Positions 19,961 to 33,158 of a stretch of 64,000 nt of DNA are shown in pieces; positions within the stretch are counted from its first letter, which is position 1, and each line of letters opens with the position of its first letter. Source of the DNA: Terrabacter tumescens (GTDB taxonomy: Bacteria > Actinomycetota > Actinomycetes > Actinomycetales > Dermatophilaceae); contig NZ_BMNZ01000007.1 of NCBI RefSeq assembly GCF_014646815.1, positions 124,001 to 188,000 of the forward strand. Direction: 5' to 3'. Below the pieces are notes generated by a model. The model made no database searches, was not told the origin of the DNA, and saw only the letters and a program-made list of their open reading frames with translations. Both the position numbers and the translations under genes were made by a program.

Positions 19961-20581
19961 TCACCGGTCGGCGCGTCCCGATCTCATCAATGATACGAGT
20001 TCTTCGCTCGCCCGACGAACATCGTCGTTGACGACGACCTCGTCGAACTCGCTCTGGGCGGCCAGCTCGGCCCGCGCCGTGTCCAGCCGGCGCTCCCGCT
20101 CGGCCTCGCCCTCGGTGCCCCGGCCGACGAGACGGCGCACGAGCTCGTCCCAGCTCGGCGGGGCGAGGAAGACGAAGAGGGCCTCGGGCCACGTCTCGCG
20201 CACCTGGCGCGCGCCCTGCAGGTCGATCTCGAGCAGGGCGTCGCGCCCGCTCGCGATGACCCGCTCGACCGGGCCGCGCGGGGTGCCGTACTTCGCGGCG
20301 CTGTGCACGACGGCGTGCTCGAGGAACTGGCCGGCCTCGACGAGCCGGTCGAACTCCTGGTCGTCGACGAAGTGGTAGTGCACGCCGTCGACCTCCCCGG
20401 GGCGCGGTCGACGGGTCGTCATCGAGACGGAGAACCAGACACCCGGGAAGTGCGTGCGGACGTACTCCGCGATGGTGCCCTTGCCGACGGCCGTCGGGCC
20501 CGCGAGCACGGTGAGCCGGCCCCGACGGGGTCCGGCTGCGTCGTGCTGGGGCTCCGCGGTCGAGGTCGTGTCCGCCGCCAT
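19961..20581 (-). CDS. gmk: Guanylate kinase
   Basis: Gmk phosphorylates GMP to GDP. The 206-residue protein has the P-loop LAGPTAVGKGTI, the GMP-binding SMTTRRPRPGEVDG and LEIDLQGARQV. Its ATG at 20579-20581 shares one base with the mihF stop (TGATG), so the two are translationally coupled. A longer frame reaching 21079 runs through mihF and was rejected. A 101-nt gap separates it from rpoZ. Confidence 0.96.
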   Translation of the reverse strand: MAADTTSTAEPQHDAAGPRRGRLTVLAGPTAVGKGTIAEYVRTHFPGVWFSVSMTTRRPRPGEVDGVHYHFVDDQEFDRLVEAGQFLEHAVVHSAAKYGTPRGPVERVIASGRDALLEIDLQGARQVRETWPEALFVFLAPPSWDELVRRLVGRGTEGEAERERRLDTARAELAAQSEFDEVVVNDDVRRASEELVSLMRSGRADR

Positions 20582-20898
20582 CACGGCTTCTCGAAGCGGT
20601 GCAGCAGCGCCGCGACCTGGTTGGCACCGAGGCCACGCACGCGGCGCGACTCGGCGATCCCCACCTCGGCCATGATCGCCTTGGCGCGGACGCGGCCGAC
20701 GCCCGGCATCGACTCGAGCAGCTCGGTGACCTTCATCTTGCCGATGACCGCGTCGACCTTGCCGTCCTCGAGGACCTCGGCGAGCGAGCCGCTGGAGTAC
20801 TTCAGCCGGTTCTTGACCGCGGCCCGCTCCCGACGCGCGGCGGCAGCCTTCTCGAGTGCTGCGGCCCGTTGCTCGGGGGTGAGCGGTGGAAGCGCCAC
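20581..20898 (-). CDS. mihF: Actinobacterial integration host factor
   Basis: MihF/sIHF is the nucleoid-associated DNA-binding protein unique to actinobacteria and unrelated to enterobacterial IHF. The 105-residue protein has an Ala/Arg-rich N-terminal helix and the DNA-binding core SMPGVGRVRAKAIMAEVGIA followed by RRVRGLGANQ. Its place directly before gmk is conserved. A TAGGTT box lies about 75 nt upstream. Confidence 0.96.
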   Translation of the reverse strand: MALPPLTPEQRAAALEKAAAARRERAAVKNRLKYSSGSLAEVLEDGKVDAVIGKMKVTELLESMPGVGRVRAKAIMAEVGIAESRRVRGLGANQVAALLHRFEKP

Positions 20899-20973
20899 GG
20901 TCTTCGGTCTCCTTGCTGCCTTCGGGAGCGCCCCGCGCCCCCGTCGTCTTCACGTCTCGTGTTGTCTCCGCCG

Positions 20974-20979
20974 AACCTA
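20974..20979 (-). promoter_or_regulatory. Candidate -10 box TAGGTT for mihF-gmk
   Basis: TAGGTT on the minus strand lies about 75 nt before the mihF start in a 143-nt intergenic stretch. The leader holds the CCTTGCTGCC region, whose complement contains a purine-rich GGCAGCAAGG ribosome binding site. Confidence 0.4.
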
Positions 20980-21041
20980 GCGAGCGGGCAGCACGGGCCG
21001 CAACGCGGGGCCGGGCAATCCGGTGGCCGCGGCCCTCGCCC

Positions 21042-21452
21042 TCAGCGCGACAGGTCGACCTGACAGGTCTCCCGCGCATGCACCTCGATGCGCTTGGCCG
21101 AGGCCTCGAAACCCTGCATCCGCTTGGTCAGGCCCGACAGGTCGGGGTTGGCGACCGTGAACTGCTGCACGAGCGTGCGCAGCGAGGCCCAGTCGGCCTT
21201 CACCTCGTCGGGCGCGCTCGCCTCGACCTCGGTGACGGAGGTCATGAACCGGGCGGCGGCCGCGGGGTCCTGGAGCACCGCGGTGCCGCCCTTCCAGTCG
21301 GCCTGCACCGAGCGGAGCACGTCGCAGTAGTCCCCGGGCGACGACGCGCAACCGCCGAGGGCGGTCATGGTGACGAGCAGGACGAGCAGCGCGCGCCCAG
21401 CGCGAGGTCCGGGCGTGCGCCCGACCTCCCTGCGCCCCACCCGCGTCGACAT
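21042..21452 (-). CDS. Predicted lipoprotein of unknown function
   Basis: This 136-residue protein has a basic N-terminus, a hydrophobic segment LLVLLVTMTAL and a lipobox LGGC, so it should be lipid-anchored outside the membrane. The mature part is a short helical domain with two further cysteines (DYCDV near residue 45 and ETCQV near the C-terminus) that could form a disulfide. I do not recognise the family. It sits between pyrF and mihF on the same strand. Confidence 0.75.
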   Translation of the reverse strand: MSTRVGRREVGRTPGPRAGRALLVLLVTMTALGGCASSPGDYCDVLRSVQADWKGGTAVLQDPAAAARFMTSVTEVEASAPDEVKADWASLRTLVQQFTVANPDLSGLTKRMQGFEASAKRIEVHARETCQVDLSR

Positions 21453-21522
21453 CTCCACACCGTATGCCGTGTGGCCGGCGCCGTCCTGCGACTCCACCGA
21501 AGCGTCCCCTGGCCGCCCGACG

Positions 21523-22365
21523 TCAGCCGCGCAGCGACTCGACGACACGCTGGGTCTGCGCGACGAGACGGCTGGGCTCGGGGCCGGCGCCGAGGATCTC
21601 GCGGCTGGACGAGGCGAGCACCTGGTCCCGGGCGGGTCCGAAGGTCGACGCGAGCGACTCGACGGTGCCGCCCTGCGCGCCGAAGCCCGGGGCCAGCACG
21701 GGCGTCGCGGCCTCGACGAGGTCGAGCCCGAGGTCCTGGACGGCGCTGCCCACGGTCGCGCCGATGACGAGACCGACGCTGCCGAGCTCACCCCGGCCGC
21801 GCGCGGGCGCGTTGTCGTCCCGGGCCCCGTGCACCATCGAGCCCGCGACCGACTCCCCGTCGCGCGTGGCGTGCTGGACGCCCGCTCCCTCGGGGTTGGA
21901 GGTCAGGGCGAGGACGAAGAGCCCACGGCCGGTCCTGGTGGCGACGTCGATCGCGGGCCGCAGCGACCCGTAGCCGAGGTAGGGGCTCACCGTCAGCGCG
22001 TCGGGCGGGGCCACGGCATGCTCGCCCAGGTAGGCCTCGGCGTACGCCGACATCGTCGACCCGATGTCACCGCGCTTGGCGTCGAGGATCGTCAGCGTGC
22101 CCGCCTCGCGCAGCTCGACGAGCACCCGCTCGAGCACGGCGAGCCCGCGGCTGCCGAAGACCTCGAAGAAGGCCGACTGCGGCTTGACCACGGCGACCCG
22201 GCCGGCGAACGCCTCGACGCAGGTCAGCGCGAACCGCTCGAGACCGGCGACGTCGTAGGACAGGCCCCACGACTCGACCAGCGCCCGGTGCGGGTCGATG
22301 CCGGCGCACAGCGGTCCGTGGGTCCGCATCGCGTCCTGGAGGCGGGCCCCGAAGGCCTTGCTCAT
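21523..22365 (-). CDS. pyrF: Orotidine 5'-phosphate decarboxylase
   Basis: PyrF makes UMP, the last step of the pathway encoded here. The 280-residue protein is the longer type 2 form, with GIDPH near residue 21, VKPQSAFFEVFG and the catalytic DAKRGDIGSTM. The ATG at 22363-22365 is followed by SKAFGARL. It is the last gene of the pyr operon, 58 nt after pyrD. The longer frame to 22575 overlaps pyrD. Confidence 0.97.
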   Translation of the reverse strand: MSKAFGARLQDAMRTHGPLCAGIDPHRALVESWGLSYDVAGLERFALTCVEAFAGRVAVVKPQSAFFEVFGSRGLAVLERVLVELREAGTLTILDAKRGDIGSTMSAYAEAYLGEHAVAPPDALTVSPYLGYGSLRPAIDVATRTGRGLFVLALTSNPEGAGVQHATRDGESVAGSMVHGARDDNAPARGRGELGSVGLVIGATVGSAVQDLGLDLVEAATPVLAPGFGAQGGTVESLASTFGPARDQVLASSSREILGAGPEPSRLVAQTQRVVESLRG

Positions 22366-22423
22366 CGTCGGTCTCCGTTCGTCCTGGGTGTCTGTGTGGT
22401 CGGGGCCGCGTCGAGGGGGCTCG

Positions 22424-23374
22424 TCACCGGCCGTGCGCGACGGCCACGGCGTCGGCGAAGCGCTCGAAGCCCTTGGCCTCGAGCAGCTCGCACAGCTCGC
22501 GCAGCACCCGCACCGGCGCGGACGGGTCGTTGAAGACGGCCGTGCCGACCTGGATCGCGCTGGCTCCGGCGGCAACGAGCTCGAGGGCGTCGTGCCCCGT
22601 GCGGACTCCCCCGACGCCGATGATCGGCACCGTCGGCATGCGACCCTCGAACATCGCCTGGCGCACCTGCCAGACGGCGCGCACCGCGACGGGGCGGATG
22701 CCCGGCCCGGAGAGGCCCCCCGTGACGCCGCCGAGCTGGGGGCGCATGCGGTCGGTGTCGATGACCATGCCCAGCAGGGTGTTGATCATCGTCAGGCCGT
22801 CGGCGCCGGCCTCGACGCAGGCCGCCGCGATGGCGGTGATGTCGGTGACGTCCGGGCTGAGCTTGGCGTAGACGGGGATGTCGCGCGGGAGCTGCTCGCG
22901 CACGAGCGCGATGACCTTGGCCGAGGCCAGCGGGTCGCACGCGAAGACGAGGCCTCGGTTGGCGACGTTGGGGCACGAGATGTTGACCTCGACGCCGACG
23001 ACGGCGTCGAAGGCCCGGCTGGCGCGCAGGGTCGCCGCGACGTGGGCGTACTCCGTGCTCGAGCTGCCGGCGATCGAGGGCAGCACGCGCGCGCCGACGG
23101 ACTTGAGCCACGGCAGGTCCTCGTCGACGAACGCGTCGATGCCCGGCCCCTGCAGGCCGATCGAGTTGAGCATCCCGGAGGGCGTCTCGGCCATGCGCGG
23201 GGTGCCACGACCCGACCGGGGGTCGGCCATGACCGATTTCGTGACGAAGGCGCCGAGGTCGGCGACGTCGAAGAAGCGGTGCAGCTCCTTGCCGTTGGCC
23301 GCGCAGCCCGAGGCCGTCATGAGCGGGTTGGGCAGGCGGCGGCCCGCCCCGAGGTCCGTGGACAGGTCGACCAT
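22424..23374 (-). CDS. pyrD: Dihydroorotate dehydrogenase, catalytic subunit
   Basis: PyrD oxidises dihydroorotate to orotate. The 316-residue flavoprotein carries NPLMTASGCAANGKE, the active-site region VEVNISCPNV and VGGVRTGHDALE. The adjacent pyrK marks this as the class 1B heterotetramer that passes electrons to NAD+. That is unusual, since many actinobacteria use the membrane-bound quinone-linked class 2 enzyme. Its ATG shares one base with the pyrK stop. Confidence 0.96.
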   Translation of the reverse strand: MVDLSTDLGAGRRLPNPLMTASGCAANGKELHRFFDVADLGAFVTKSVMADPRSGRGTPRMAETPSGMLNSIGLQGPGIDAFVDEDLPWLKSVGARVLPSIAGSSSTEYAHVAATLRASRAFDAVVGVEVNISCPNVANRGLVFACDPLASAKVIALVREQLPRDIPVYAKLSPDVTDITAIAAACVEAGADGLTMINTLLGMVIDTDRMRPQLGGVTGGLSGPGIRPVAVRAVWQVRQAMFEGRMPTVPIIGVGGVRTGHDALELVAAGASAIQVGTAVFNDPSAPVRVLRELCELLEAKGFERFADAVAVAHGR

Positions 23375-24260
23375 CAGTGGCCACCCACCTTCGGGGCGCC
23401 GACGGCATCGTCCGGGACGCGCGCGTGACCCCCGTCGAAGGCGTCCCAGCGGACGCGGTCGCCGCGGAAGACGGGTCCCTCGACGCACGAGCGCACCATC
23501 CGGGTCTTCCCGTCGGAGCCGACGACCGGCATGACGCAGGTCATGCAGACCCCGACGCCGCAGGCCATCGACTCCTCGACGGCCACCTGGGCGACGGCGC
23601 CGTGCGCCTGCGCGACCCGGGTGATCGACTCGAGCATCCCCATGGGGCCACAGCCGTAGACGACGCCGGCCCCGGTGCGGTCGATGATCTCGGGCAGCGG
23701 GTCGCTGACCCAGCCCCGCTGACCCGCGGAGCCGTCGTCGGTCGTGACCGTGACGCCGTCGCAGCTGCGACGGGCCTCGACGACGCCGAAGAGCTTGTCC
23801 TCGCTCGCGGCGCCGAGCACCATCTCGACGTGGCAGCCGCGGTCGCGCAGCTCGCCGGCGAGCCAGAAGAGCGGCGCGCTGCCGTAGCCGCCACCGACGA
23901 GGACGCAGGCGACGGGCTCAGTGGGAAGCGGGAACGCCTTGCCGAGCGGCCCGACGACGTCGATCGTGTCGTGCGGCTCGCGCTCGACGATCCAGCGCGT
24001 GCCGACACCGACGGCCGAGACGACGATCTCGACGGTGCCGCCGTAGGTGCCGCTCGGGCTCACCTTGTGGATCGAGAAGGACCGCCGCAGCAGGGTGCCC
24101 GAGGTCTCGCCGCCCACGGCGAGCGCGACGAACTGGCCCGGGCGCGCGAGTTCGGCGACGCCCGGTGCGACGAGGGTGATGTGCTGGTAGGCCCCGACCC
24201 GTCGGGTGGCGATGACCTCGGCCACCTCCTGGGTCACCCGGGCCCGCACGGCGCGCTCGC

Positions 24261-24264
<4 letters not shown>
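23374..24264 (-). CDS. pyrK: Dihydroorotate dehydrogenase electron transfer subunit
   Basis: PyrK passes electrons from PyrD to NAD+ through FAD and a [2Fe-2S] cluster. The 296-residue protein has the FAD motif [10 protein letters not shown], a glycine-rich NAD-binding [11 protein letters not shown], and cluster cysteines in [11 protein letters not shown] with a fourth in RSCVEGP. The start codon overlaps the carB stop by 4 nt. Confidence 0.96.
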
Positions 24265-27595
<3,331 letters not shown>

Positions 27596-27596
<1 letters not shown>

Positions 27597-28816
27597 CAGT
27601 GGGTCCCCTCGCTCGCCGAGATCTGCTGGTGGGTGGTCTGTCGGTTGGTCATGAGCTCCAGGAAGCGGTCGAAGAGGTAGGCGGCGTCGTGCGGGCCGGC
27701 TGCCGCCTCCGGGTGGTACTGCACCGAGTAGGCCGGCAGGTCAAGGCATTCCAGCCCCTCCACGACGTCGTCGTTGAGGCACACGTGGCTGACGCGGACG
27801 CGGCCGTACGCCGTGTCGCTGTCCTTGTCGAGGGGCGCGTCCACGGCGAAGCCGTGGTTGTGGGCGGTCACCTCCACCTTGCCGGTGGTGCGGTCCATGA
27901 CCGGCTGGTTGATGCCGCGGTGGCCGTACTTCAGCTTGTAGGTGCCGAAGCCGAGCGCGCGGCCGAGCAGCTGGTTGCCGAAGCAGATGCCGAAGAACGG
28001 GATGCGGCGGTCGAGGACCTCGCGCAGCAGCGCCACCTCGTGCTCGGCGCTGGCCGGGTCACCGGGACCGTTGGAGAAGAAGACCCCGTCGGGGCCGGAC
28101 TCCCCCACCGCGAGCACGTCGTCGATCGACGCGGTCGCAGGCAGGACGTGCACCTCGATGCCACGCTGCGCCATGAGCGCCGGCGTCATCGCCTTGATGC
28201 CGAGGTCGATCGCGGCCACGGTGAAGCGCTTCTCGCCGACGGCCGGGACGGCATACGGCTCGGTGGTCGAGACCTCGGCGGCGAGGGCGGCGCCGGCCAT
28301 CTGCGGGCTCGTGCGCACGGCGTCGAGCAGCTCGGCCTCCGGACGGCCCGCGGCGTCGCCGCTGAAGATGCCGACGCGCATGGCGCCGCGCTCGCGCAGG
28401 TGGCGCGTCAGGGCGCGGGTGTCGATCTCGCAGATGCCGACGACGCCCTGGTCGACGAGCTCGTCCTCGAGGTCGCGCGTCGCGCGCCAGTTCGACGAGC
28501 GGATCGCGGGGTCGCGGACGACGTAGCCTGCGGCCCAGATGCGGGTGCTCTCGTCGTCCTCGGTGTTGACACCGGTGTTGCCGACGTGGGGCGCCGTCAT
28601 GACGATGACCTGACGGTGGTAGCTCGGGTCGGTCAGGGTCTCCTGGTAGCCGGTCATGCCGGTGGAGAAGACCGCCTCGCCGACCGTCTCGCCGACGGCC
28701 CCGTAGGACGCTCCGCGGAAGGTACGGCCGTCCTCGAGGACGAGAGCCGCGGCCTCGCGCCTGCGGGCGGGCCTGCCGTCCCGGCTCGGCACGGTCAAGG
28801 GTGTCTGGGTGGTCAC
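27596..28816 (-). CDS. carA: Carbamoyl phosphate synthetase small subunit
   Basis: CarA is the glutaminase that feeds ammonia to CarB. The 406-residue protein has [17 protein letters not shown] in the N-terminal domain and the class I amidotransferase triad in [15 protein letters not shown] (Cys), GHRGINQPV and [12 protein letters not shown] (His-Glu). The GTG at 28814-28816 overlaps the pyrC stop as GTGA. The first 25 residues are basic and unstructured. Confidence 0.97.
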
Positions 28817-30167
28817 AGGTCTGCTCCCGTGGTCGTCGCGTTCGTCAGTTCTCGTTCGGTACCCCGTCGGGTGGGGGCACCGTCCGCGCCGTTGCGGACG
28901 TCGTGGGTGACGCGGCCCGCGTGGACCGTCGCGAGGACGGCTCCTCGCAGGGTGCGCCCGTGCCACGGGTTGTTGCGCGAGCGGCTGCGGCTCGCGGCGG
29001 CGTCGACCGTGACCTCACGGTCGGGGTCGACGAGGGTGATGTGGGCGGGGCTGCCGACGGCGAGCTCCCTCCCCTGGTGGGCGAGTCCGCCGATGCGCGC
29101 GGGTGCGGCCGACATGACGCGGGCGACGTCGGCCCAGTCGAGCAGCCCCGAGCGCACCATGACGTCGCTGACCACCGAGAGGGCCGTCTCGAGGCCGAGC
29201 ATGCCGAAGGCCGCGTCGACGAAGGCGTGCTCCTTGTCCTGGCGGGCGTGCGGCGCGTGGTCGGTCGCGACGGCGTCGATGGTGCCGTCGGCCAGCGCCG
29301 CTCGCAGCGCCTCGACGTCCTCGCTGGGCCGCAGCGGCGGGTTGACCTTGTAGACCGGGTCGTAGCCGAGCAGCAGGTCGGTCGTCAGGGCCAGGTGGTG
29401 CGGCGTGACCTCGGCCGTGACGTCGATGCCCTGGGCCTTGGCCCAGCGGATCACCTCGACGGTGCCCGCGGTCGAGACGTGCGCGACGTGGACGCGCGAG
29501 CCCGTGTGCCGGGCGAGCATGACGTCGCGCGCGACGACCGACTCCTCCGCGATGCCGGGCCACCCGGGCAGGCCGAGCCGTCCCGAGACCTCGCCCTCGT
29601 GGCAGCAGGCCTCCCGGCCGGCGAGGCGGGGGTCCTGCGCGTGCTGGCTGATGACCCCGCCGAACGGCTTGATGTACTCGAGCGCCCGTCGCATGATGCG
29701 CGCGTCGTGGACGCAGTGGCCGTCGTCGCTGAAGACCCGCACCTTGGCGCGGGACCGGGCCATGAGGCCGAGCTCGGCGAGCTCCGCGCCCTCGAGGCCC
29801 TTGGTCACGGCGCCGACCGGCACGACCTCCGTCAGGCCGCAGGCCCGGCCGAGGTCGAGCACACGCTCGGCGGCCTCGGCGGTGTCGGTGACGGGACTCG
29901 TGTTGGCCATCGCGAAGACCGCGGTGAAGCCGCCGGCGGCGGCCGCGGCCGAGCCGGTGGCGATCGTCTCGGCGTCCTCGCGGCCCGGTTCGCGCAGGTG
30001 CACGTGCAGGTCGACGAGGCCCGGCAGCGCGACGAGCCCGTCGGCGTCGAGCACCTGGGCGTCGGACGGCGCCGAGACCGAGCCGACCTCGGTGATGACG
30101 CCGTCCTCGACGAGCAGGTCGGCGGCGTCGGCGCCGAGTAGCCGCGCACCGCGGATCACGAGGCGGG

Positions 30168-30171
<4 letters not shown>
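28813..30171 (-). CDS. pyrC: Dihydroorotase
   Basis: PyrC cyclises carbamoyl aspartate to dihydroorotate. The 452-residue protein is of the larger amidohydrolase type, with the metal motif [10 protein letters not shown] near residue 56, HVAHVST and the catalytic ATDHAPH. The ATG at 30169-30171 overlaps the pyrB stop (ATGA). The frame continues upstream into pyrB, but that part lacks homology. The C-terminal tail is short and Thr-rich. Confidence 0.97.
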
Positions 30172-31795
<1,624 letters not shown>

Positions 31796-31819
31796 GGTTA
31801 AAGGATGTCTTCGCCGTGG

Positions 31820-31825
31820 AGTCTA
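31820..31825 (-). promoter_or_regulatory. Candidate -10 box TAGACT for the pyr operon
   Basis: TAGACT on the minus strand lies 60 nt before the pyrR GTG, giving a leader of about 50 nt that contains the candidate PyrR box. Confidence 0.5.
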
Positions 31826-31902
31826 ACGCGGCGCCGGGCCCTGGCCGACACCGGTCCGGTCCTCGGCACGCCGCGCCGGCGGGAAGCCCCTGGACGCCCG
31901 GA

Positions 31903-31940
31903 ACGCAGGAAGCCACCCGCGTACGGGTGGCTTCGTGCGT
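31903..31940 (-). terminator. Intrinsic-type terminator hairpin after nusB
   Basis: GAAGCCACCCG (31909-31919) pairs perfectly with CGGGTGGCTTC (31924-31934) around a 4-nt loop, and ACGCA/TGCGT extends the stem outward past one mismatch. It begins 16 nt downstream of the nusB stop on the minus strand. There is no U-run, which is usual in high-GC actinobacteria. It separates efp-nusB from the pyr promoter. Confidence 0.8.
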
Positions 31941-31955
31941 TTGCTGGGGCGTCGG

Positions 31956-32369
31956 TCAGACGATGGTCGCCTTGACCTCGGCCAGCCGGCCGAGCAGGCC
32001 GTTGACGAACGCCGGCGACTCGTCGGTCGACAGCTCGGTCGCGAGCGTCACGGCCTCGGAGATCGCCACGGCGTCGGGGATCTCGTCGTTCCAGAGGACC
32101 TCCCACGCGCCGAGGCGCAGGATCGCGCGGTCGACGGCGGGCATCCGCTCGAGCGTCCAGCCCTGGCTGTAGTCGGTCAGGGCCGCGTTGATGTCGTTCC
32201 ACCTGGCCACCACGCCGCGCACGAGCTCCGCGGTGTAGGGGTTGTTCGCCGCCCGCGACTCGCGGTCGCCGAGGCGCTCGTCGAGGAGCGTCTCGGCGTT
32301 GAGACCGCGCTGGTCCGCCTCGAAGAGGATGTCGAGGGCCCGCGTACGGGCCTTGCTGCGTGCTGCCAA
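31956..32369 (-). CDS. nusB: Transcription antitermination protein NusB
   Basis: NusB acts with NusE in rRNA antitermination. The 137-residue all-helical protein reads AARSKARTRALDILFEADQRG after the start and contains RAILRLGAWEVLW and the C-terminal SPAFVNGLLGRL. The TTG at 32367-32369 is chosen because actinobacterial NusB proteins begin MAAR at this point. Upstream codons in the same frame overlap efp. There is no strong ribosome binding site; the efp stop is 16 nt away. Confidence 0.92.
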   Translation of the reverse strand: MAARSKARTRALDILFEADQRGLNAETLLDERLGDRESRAANNPYTAELVRGVVARWNDINAALTDYSQGWTLERMPAVDRAILRLGAWEVLWNDEIPDAVAISEAVTLATELSTDESPAFVNGLLGRLAEVKATIV

Positions 32370-32385
32370 GGGAGTTCGCGTCCGC

Positions 32386-32949
32386 TCAGTCGTTGACGCG
32401 GCCGAGGTACGACCCGTCGCGGGTGTCGACCTTGACGCGCGTGCCGGTCTCGAGGAAGAGCGGCACGTTGATCTGGGCGCCGGTCTCGAGGGTCGCCGGC
32501 TTGGTGCCACCGGTCGAGCGGTCACCCTGCAGGCCGGGCTCGGTGTGCGTGATCTCGAGGACGACCGACGCGGGAAGCTCGACGTAGAGCGGGGCACCGT
32601 CGTGCGTGGCGACGATGGCGTTCTGGTTCTCGAGGAGGTAGTTCGCGGCGTCGCCGACCACGGTCTCCGACACGTTGGTCTGGTCGTAGGTGTCGGTGTC
32701 CATGAAGACGAAGTCGGTGCCGTCCTTGTAGAGGTACTGCATCGTCCGCTTGTCGACGTTGCTCGTCTCGACCTTGGTGCCCGCGTTGAACGTCTTGTCG
32801 ACGACCTTGCCGGAGAGGACGGCCTTGAGCTTGGTGCGCACGAAGGCCGGGCCCTTGCCGGGCTTCACGTGCTGGAACTCGACGACGGACCAGAGCTGTC
32901 CCTCGAGGTTGAGCACCATGCCGTTCTTCAGGTCGTTGGTCGAAGCCAT
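32386..32949 (-). CDS. efp: Elongation factor P
   Basis: EF-P relieves ribosome stalling at polyproline. The 187-residue three-domain protein has [21 protein letters not shown] with the tip loop [12 protein letters not shown]. The loop's Lys-32-like position is unmodified or modified in a lineage-specific way. The C-terminal end is typical ([10 protein letters not shown]). The ATG at 32947-32949 was chosen over an upstream extension that lacks homology. efp-nusB-pyrR is a common actinobacterial order. Confidence 0.97.
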   Translation of the reverse strand: MASTNDLKNGMVLNLEGQLWSVVEFQHVKPGKGPAFVRTKLKAVLSGKVVDKTFNAGTKVETSNVDKRTMQYLYKDGTDFVFMDTDTYDQTNVSETVVGDAANYLLENQNAIVATHDGAPLYVELPASVVLEITHTEPGLQGDRSTGGTKPATLETGAQINVPLFLETGTRVKVDTRDGSYLGRVND

Positions 32950-33046
32950 CGTCACAAACCACTTTCGTATGCCGGCCGGCCCGGTCGGGTGCCGCTTGGG
33001 CACGCCGGAGCCCCGGACGTTCTTTGACTTGGGGAGTTGCCGCACG

Positions 33047-33052
33047 AGTCTA
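33047..33052 (-). promoter_or_regulatory. Candidate -10 box TAGACT for efp-nusB
   Basis: TAGACT on the minus strand lies about 100 nt before the efp start, in the region shared with the divergent helD promoter. Confidence 0.45.
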
Positions 33053-33107
33053 GCCGGGGGTCCGCCCGATCGCGGAATCGTCACGGCCGTCGTAGCGCGC
33101 CCGGGTG

Positions 33108-33113
33108 TAGGCT
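33108..33113 (+). promoter_or_regulatory. Candidate -10 box TAGGCT for helD
   Basis: Plus-strand TAGGCT lies 45 nt before the helD ATG. The leader contains GAAAGG, a ribosome binding site about 10 nt from the start. Confidence 0.45.
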
Positions 33114-33158
33114 CGCTCCTCCCCCTCGCACCCCCGGCCCACGAAAGGCGGCTTCGTC